This document shows, in pieces, positions 13,994 through 18,132 of a DNA stretch of 18,132 bases. The stretch spans positions 1 to 18,132 of the forward strand of contig DATADL010000105.1 of assembly GCA_036258555.1 (NCBI GenBank), written 5' to 3'. Source of the DNA: JALZEG01 sp036258555 (GTDB taxonomy: Bacteria; Actinomycetota; CADDZG01; WHSQ01). The notes under the pieces were generated by a model. The model saw only the letters and a program-made list of their open reading frames with translations. It had not been told where the DNA came from and made no database searches. A program made the translations under genes and the position numbers. Each line of letters begins with the position of its first letter. The first letter of the stretch is position 1.

Positions 13994-14599
13994 ATGGCGG
14001 CGCGGATCGTCGTTCTCATCTCGGGGGCGGGCTCGAACATGCACGCGCTCGCGCGCGCCTGCCGCGCGGGCGACGTCCCCGGCGAAGTCGTGGCGGTCGT
14101 CGCCGACCGTCCCTGCGAGGGGCTCGAGCTCGCCCGCTCGGAGGGCGTCGAAGCGGCGGTGCTGGACCCGCGCGGCTACGCGACCCGCGAGGAGTGGAGC
14201 GAGGCGCTCCTCGAGCTCGTGAAGGGGTTCGCGCCGGACCTCGTCGTCTCCGCGGGCTTCATGCGGATCCTCTCCCCGGTCTTCGTCCATGCGTACTCCG
14301 GGCGGCTGATCAACCTCCACCCGTCGCTGCTCCCCGCGTATCCCGGGGCCCACGCCGTGCGCGACGCGCTCGAGGACGGCGCGACGGTCACCGGGTCGAC
14401 CGTCCACTTCGTCGACGACGAGGTCGACCACGGTCCGGTGATCCTCCAGCGGGAGGTCCGGATCGAGCCGGACGACGACGAGCGCTCGCTGCACGAGCGG
14501 ATAAAGGCCGTGGAGCACGGGATGCTGGCGGAGGCCTGCCGGATGGTCCTGGACGGCCGCGCCGCGCTCGAAGGCCGCCCGCCGGGCCCGTCCAACTAG
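13994..14599 (+). CDS. purN: Phosphoribosylglycinamide formyltransferase
   Basis: A 201-residue GAR transformylase, which uses 10-formyl-tetrahydrofolate to formylate GAR in de novo purine synthesis. VVLISGAGSNMHAL (6-19) forms the phosphate-binding loop, INLHPSLLPAYPG (106-118) contains Asn107 and His109, and HFVDDEVDHGPVI (138-150) contains Asp145, matching the catalytic Asn-His-Asp set of E. coli PurN. Length is normal. The ATG at 13994 seems to start a leaderless message. One base separates its TAG from the purH ATG, so the pair is an operon, and folD further right supplies its cofactor. Confidence 0.97.
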   Translation: MAARIVVLISGAGSNMHALARACRAGDVPGEVVAVVADRPCEGLELARSEGVEAAVLDPRGYATREEWSEALLELVKGFAPDLVVSAGFMRILSPVFVHAYSGRLINLHPSLLPAYPGAHAVRDALEDGATVTGSTVHFVDDEVDHGPVILQREVRIEPDDDERSLHERIKAVEHGMLAEACRMVLDGRAALEGRPPGPSN

Positions 14600-14600
14600 G

Positions 14601-16136
14601 ATGCCCGGCGTGGAAGTCCGCCGGGCGCTGATCAGCGTCTCCGACAAGGGCGGGATCGTCGACTTCGCACGCGCGCTCGCGGAGCGCGGCGTCGCGCTCG
14701 TCTCGTCCGGCGGCACGGCGAGGGCCCTGGCGGACGCCGGCATCGCCGTCACGCCCGTGCCCGAGGTGACGGGCGCCCCCGAGATCCTCGACGGCCGCGT
14801 GAAGACCCTGCATCCGAAGATCCACGGCGGGATCCTGGCCGACCGCCGCAAGCCCGCGCACGTCGCGCAGCTCGCGGAGCAGGGGATCGAGCCGATCGAC
14901 CTCGTGGTCTGCAACCTGTATCCGTTCGAGCGGACGGTCGCGCACCCGGCCGTCACCGAGGAGGACGCGATCGAGCAGATCGACGTCGGCGGCCCCGCGA
15001 TGGTGAGGGCGGCAGCGAAGAACTTCCACTCGGTGGCGGTCGTCGTGAACCCCGAGCGCTACGGGCCGATCCTCGACGAGCTGGCAGAAGCCGGCTCGAT
15101 CTCGCTGGAGACGCGCCGGCGGCTCGCGCTCGAGGCCTTCCAGCACACCGGGGCGTACGACGCCGCGATCGCGGGCTACCTCGCGGGCATCGAGCACGAC
15201 CTGTTCCCCGAGCGCGTGCTGCTCGCGGCCACGAAGGTCATGGACCTCCGCTACGGCGAGAACTCGCACCAGGCCGCCGCCTTCTACGCGAGCCGGGGCG
15301 CGCCGACCGGTCTCGCCGCGGCCGAGCAGCTGCACGGCAAGGAGCTCTCCTACAACAACCTCCTCGACACAGACGCGGCGTGGAAGCTCGCGCAGGACCT
15401 CGAGGGAGCCGGGGCCGCGATCATCAAGCACTCGAACCCGTGCGGCGTCGCGGTCGCGGGCGACCTCTCCGAGGCGTTCCGCCGGGCCTTCGAGTGCGAC
15501 ACGACGTCGGCCTTCGGCGGGATCGTCGCGCTGACGAAGACGTGCGACCGCGCCACGGCCGAGGAGATGGCGAAGATCTTCCTCGAGGTCGTCGTCGCGC
15601 CCGGCTTCGACGACGACGCGCTCGAGGTGCTGACCGCCAAGAAGAACCTCCGGATCCTGAAGGCCGGTGGCTACTCGATGCCGGAGATGGACGTCCGGCG
15701 GGTCGCGGGCGGCTTCCTGCTGCAGACGCCCGATCCGCGCGACCTCGCGGACGACGCGAAGGTCGTGACGAAGGCCGAGCCGACCGAGGAGCAGTGGCGC
15801 GACCTACGGTTCGCGTGGGTCGTGGCGAAGCACGTGAAGTCGAACGCGATCGTGCTGGCGAAGGACGGGATGGCGGTAGGGGTGGGGGCCGGGCAGATGA
15901 GCCGCGTGGAGTCGACGGAGCTGGCGGCCCGGCGGGCAGGCGAGCGGGCCGGGGGCACCTCGTGCGCCTCCGACGCGTTCTTCCCTTTCCGCGACGGCCT
16001 CGACGCGGCCGTCGCGGCGGGCGCCGCCGCAGTGATCCAGCCGGGCGGCTCGGTCCGCGACGACGAGGTGATCGCGGCCGCGGACGAGCACGGGATCCCG
16101 ATGGTCTTCACGGGGCGCAGGCACTTCCGGCACTAG
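14601..16136 (+). CDS. purH: Bifunctional AICAR transformylase / IMP cyclohydrolase
   Basis: A 511-residue enzyme for the last two steps to IMP. The N-terminal cyclohydrolase (about 5-145) has ALISVSDKGG (9-18), SSGGTARAL (35-43) and GRVKTLHPKIHGGIL (65-79). The C-terminal formyltransferase (about 200-511) has DLRYGENSHQAA (215-226), IIKHSNPCGVAV with Lys276-His277, TSAFGGIVAL (302-311) and CASDAFFPF (455-463). Length matches the family. The ATG lies one base after purN; a GTG at codon 4 is an alternative start. The TAG shares the bases CTAG with the stop of the convergent MFS gene, so there is no room for a terminator between them. Confidence 0.97.
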   Translation: MPGVEVRRALISVSDKGGIVDFARALAERGVALVSSGGTARALADAGIAVTPVPEVTGAPEILDGRVKTLHPKIHGGILADRRKPAHVAQLAEQGIEPIDLVVCNLYPFERTVAHPAVTEEDAIEQIDVGGPAMVRAAAKNFHSVAVVVNPERYGPILDELAEAGSISLETRRRLALEAFQHTGAYDAAIAGYLAGIEHDLFPERVLLAATKVMDLRYGENSHQAAAFYASRGAPTGLAAAEQLHGKELSYNNLLDTDAAWKLAQDLEGAGAAIIKHSNPCGVAVAGDLSEAFRRAFECDTTSAFGGIVALTKTCDRATAEEMAKIFLEVVVAPGFDDDALEVLTAKKNLRILKAGGYSMPEMDVRRVAGGFLLQTPDPRDLADDAKVVTKAEPTEEQWRDLRFAWVVAKHVKSNAIVLAKDGMAVGVGAGQMSRVESTELAARRAGERAGGTSCASDAFFPFRDGLDAAVAAGAAAVIQPGGSVRDDEVIAAADEHGIPMVFTGRRHFRH

Positions 16137-17491
16137 GCGGTAACGGGGTCGTCGTCGGCCCTGGCCCCCGCGAGGCTTCCGTCTCGCTCCGTGTCCAGCA
16201 TCCCGGGCAGCAACAGGAACGAGAGCGTCATCGCCCCGGCGGCCATGCCCCCCCACAGCAACGTCTCCTGGACGCCGGCGCGCTCCGCGACCCAGCCGGT
16301 GAGCGCGAACGAGACCGGCACGAGCCCGATCGAGATCTGCCAGTCCAGCCCGCTCACCCGGCCCATCAGCTCCTTCGGGACGAGGTTGTGCATGAGGGTC
16401 ATCCACACGATCATCCCGGCCGACGCCGCGCCGTGCTCTATGAACGACACGATCATCGCCTGCCACACCGTCGTCACGAGCGCGTAGCCGACGAGCATGC
16501 CGACCGCGAGCGTCCAGGCGAGGTACATGAACGTGATGTGCCGGCGCGGGAGACCGCGGCGCGCCATCACGAGCGAGCTGATCACGCCGCCGGTCCCGCC
16601 CGCCGCGAACACGAGCCCGAGGTCGTCCGCGCCGCCGCCGAGGTCGTACTTGACGAGGTGAGGGACGAGCACCTCGATCGGCCCGGCGAACGCGAGCATC
16701 GTGATCGCCGCGGACAGCAAGGTGCCCCACAGCCACACGTGTGACCGCGCGAAGCGGAAGCCCTCGGTGAGGTCGGTCAGCGCGTTCCTCCACGTCGGCC
16801 TCCCCTCGCGGTGGAGCGGCCGCGGCGGGATCCGGGCGATGACGATCGAGCCGACGAGGAAGGTGACCGCGTCGACGAGGAACGCGGTCCCCACGTTCGA
16901 GACCGCGATCAAGAGGCCTCCGAGAGCGGGTCCTACGAGCCTCAGGGCGAGCGGCCTCACGAGGAAGTCCAGCGAGTTCGCCTGGACGAGGAGGTGCTTC
17001 GGCACGAGGTCGGGGACGATCGCGCCGAAGGCCGGGCCGAACAGCGCGTCGCCGGCGCCGTAGAGCGCGATGAGGCCGACCATGTGCCAGAGCTCGAGCT
17101 CCCCGGTGACCGAGAGCAGCCCGACGGCGGTGATCGCGACGCCGCGCAGCACGTTCGACGCTATGAGGACCTTGCGGCGGTCGAGCCGGTCCGTCAGCAC
17201 CCCGCCGAACAGCGCGAACACGACGAGCGGCACCGACGAGGCGACGCCCACCGCGGCGAGGGCCGAGGGCGCGTCCTCGAGCTCGTAGACCTGCCACGCG
17301 AGCGCGACGTAGTAGATGCCGTCGCCGAACAGCGACACGCTCATGGCGGTCCAGAGCATCCTGAAGTCGCGGACGCGCAGTGCTCGGAAGATCTGGAACG
17401 ACGTCAGCCGCCGGGCGAGCGGGCCGAGCGGTCCGTCGTCGGGACCGGCCGGCGGGGCGGGAGGAGGATGGGGGAGGAGGCTGTCCGACAC
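16133..17491 (-). CDS. Major facilitator superfamily exporter (MFS_3 / EntS-like)
   Basis: About 452 residues with around twelve hydrophobic segments. After a Pro-rich cytosolic start, the pattern FRALRVRDFRMLWTAMSVS, SLFGDGIYYVALAW and motif A (GGVLTDRLDRRKVL, about 96-109) between the second and third helices are typical of MFS_3 exporters related to EntS and macrolide efflux pumps. A matching loop occurs in the second half (MARRGLPRRH). The substrate is unknown. The start is uncertain: a GTG at 17491 avoids overlap with folD, whereas the in-frame ATG at 17545 would add 18 residues and overlap folD by 17 bases. Neither has a clear ribosome site. The gene separates purH and folD but runs against them, and is not obviously part of purine or folate metabolism. 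Confidence 0.87.
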   Translation of the reverse strand: MSDSLLPHPPPAPPAGPDDGPLGPLARRLTSFQIFRALRVRDFRMLWTAMSVSLFGDGIYYVALAWQVYELEDAPSALAAVGVASSVPLVVFALFGGVLTDRLDRRKVLIASNVLRGVAITAVGLLSVTGELELWHMVGLIALYGAGDALFGPAFGAIVPDLVPKHLLVQANSLDFLVRPLALRLVGPALGGLLIAVSNVGTAFLVDAVTFLVGSIVIARIPPRPLHREGRPTWRNALTDLTEGFRFARSHVWLWGTLLSAAITMLAFAGPIEVLVPHLVKYDLGGGADDLGLVFAAGGTGGVISSLVMARRGLPRRHITFMYLAWTLAVGMLVGYALVTTVWQAMIVSFIEHGAASAGMIVWMTLMHNLVPKELMGRVSGLDWQISIGLVPVSFALTGWVAERAGVQETLLWGGMAAGAMTLSFLLLPGMLDTERDGSLAGARADDDPVTA

Positions 17492-17496
17492 CTCAG

Positions 17497-17502
17497 TAGG
17501 AT
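17497..17502 (+). promoter_or_regulatory. Candidate -10 box for folD
   Basis: TAGGAT fits TANNNT and lies 26 bases before the folD GTG, leaving a short leader with GGGGGGAA as ribosome site. No recognisable -35 is present. Confidence 0.35.
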
Positions 17503-17528
17503 CGCCGAAAAAAGACGGGGGGAACGCG

Positions 17529-18132
17529 GTGACGGCGAAGATCATCGACGGGAAGGCGATTGCCGCCGAGGTGCGCGCCGAGGTCGCGCAGCGCGTCGCG
17601 GCCCTCGGCGAGCGCGACGTCGTACCGGGGCTCGCGACCGTGCTCGTCGGCGAGGACCCCGCGTCGAAGGTCTACGTCTCCTCCAAGCGCAAGGCCTGCG
17701 CGGAGGTCGGGATCAAGGCGTGGGACCACGACCTCGACGCGAGCACGCCGCAGCAGGAGCTCCACGATCTGTTGACCCAGCTCAACGAGGACGCTCGCGT
17801 GCACGGGATCCTCGTGCAGCTCCCGCTCCCCGAGCACATCGACGAGGAGACCGTGCTGAATGCGGTGCTCCCGGCGAAGGACGCCGACGGGTTCCACCCC
17901 TGCAACCTCGGCCGCCTCGTCACCGGCGACCACGTCGTCGCGCCGGCGACCCCGGCGGGGATCCAGGAGATGCTCGTGCGCACGGGCGTGGAGACCACGG
18001 GGGCCGAGGTCGTCATCGTCGGCCGCTCGAACATCGTCGGGAAGCCCCTTGCCGCCCTGATGGTTCAGAAAGGTCCCGGGGCCAACTCGACCGTCACGGT
18101 CTGCCACACGGGCACTCGGGACCTGGAGGCTC
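17529..18132 (+). CDS. folD: Methylenetetrahydrofolate dehydrogenase / methenyl-THF cyclohydrolase, N-terminal part (3' end outside window)
   Basis: Bifunctional FolD interconverts 5,10-methylene-, methenyl- and 10-formyl-tetrahydrofolate, supplying formyl groups to PurN and PurH. The frame is open to the right edge; 201 residues are visible of a usual length near 285. Catalytic YVSSK (Tyr49, Lys53), GILVQLPLP (93-101), KDADGFHPCNLGRL (117-130), ATPAGI (140-145) and the NADP loop GRSNIVGKP (165-173) are all in place. The start is GTG, with GGGGGG about eight bases upstream and the core sequence AKIIDGKAIA directly after it. It is divergent from the MFS gene, whose start region abuts it. Confidence 0.95.
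   Translation, partial: MTAKIIDGKAIAAEVRAEVAQRVAALGERDVVPGLATVLVGEDPASKVYVSSKRKACAEVGIKAWDHDLDASTPQQELHDLLTQLNEDARVHGILVQLPLPEHIDEETVLNAVLPAKDADGFHPCNLGRLVTGDHVVAPATPAGIQEMLVRTGVETTGAEVVIVGRSNIVGKPLAALMVQKGPGANSTVTVCHTGTRDLEA

Noticed and set aside
13945..14040. 32-residue N-terminal extension of the hotdog protein
   Set aside because: It would overlap the start of purN, has low-complexity Arg/Ala sequence, and the ATG at 13944 has a well-placed -10 box.

Overview
The window is very GC-rich and reads as chromosome from an actinobacterium-like organism (Actinomycetota), probably a lineage without a close model. Evidence for this: strong G/C third-position bias, frequent GTG and one TTG start, TANNNT-type -10 boxes (two of them only 6-7 bases before a start codon), and the order pcrA - sucC - sucD - purN - purH - folD, which is a familiar backbone in Mycobacterium and Streptomyces. 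Between these backbone genes sit several accessory genes. No tRNA, rRNA, CRISPR array, phage gene, transposase or integrase is visible.

Left part (1-5379). The 3' end of a UvrD/PcrA helicase enters from the left edge (+). Facing it on the minus strand are a small secreted protein and a 648-residue protein that joins a papain-type cysteine peptidase to an alpha/beta hydrolase. A 347-base gene-free stretch (3951-4297) follows, holding a candidate promoter, inverted repeats and a strong terminator hairpin. The next minus-strand operon is fused AccD-AccA carboxyltransferase, membrane-anchored cyclophilin, zinc-ribbon protein, all with overlapping ends.

Middle part (6910-11656, +). A stand-alone cobalamin-binding protein of the methylmalonyl-CoA mutase type is followed by sucC and sucD, then by an esterase and a class V aminotransferase-like enzyme. 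Each junction from the cobalamin gene onward is a stop/start overlap. The start of sucC is present twice: 71 bases upstream is an imperfect copy of its first codons that opens a 23-codon reading frame ending exactly on the sucC start. The metabolic theme is probably acyl-CoA carboxylation and methylmalonyl-CoA to succinyl-CoA to succinate; this is inferred from gene content.

Right part (11657-18132). A bidirectional terminator separates the aminotransferase from a convergent, secreted endonuclease/exonuclease/phosphatase-family enzyme (-). Upstream of that on the same strand is a tandem double-hotdog thioesterase-like protein, divergent from purN; both starts look leaderless. purN and purH (de novo purine synthesis) use 10-formyl-THF, and folD at the right edge makes that cofactor, so the three form a functional group. 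An MFS exporter (-) lies between purH and folD, sharing its stop codon bases with purH and abutting the start of folD.

No clearly new multi-gene defence or mobile system was found. The most unusual items are the peptidase-hydrolase fusion and the duplicated sucC start.
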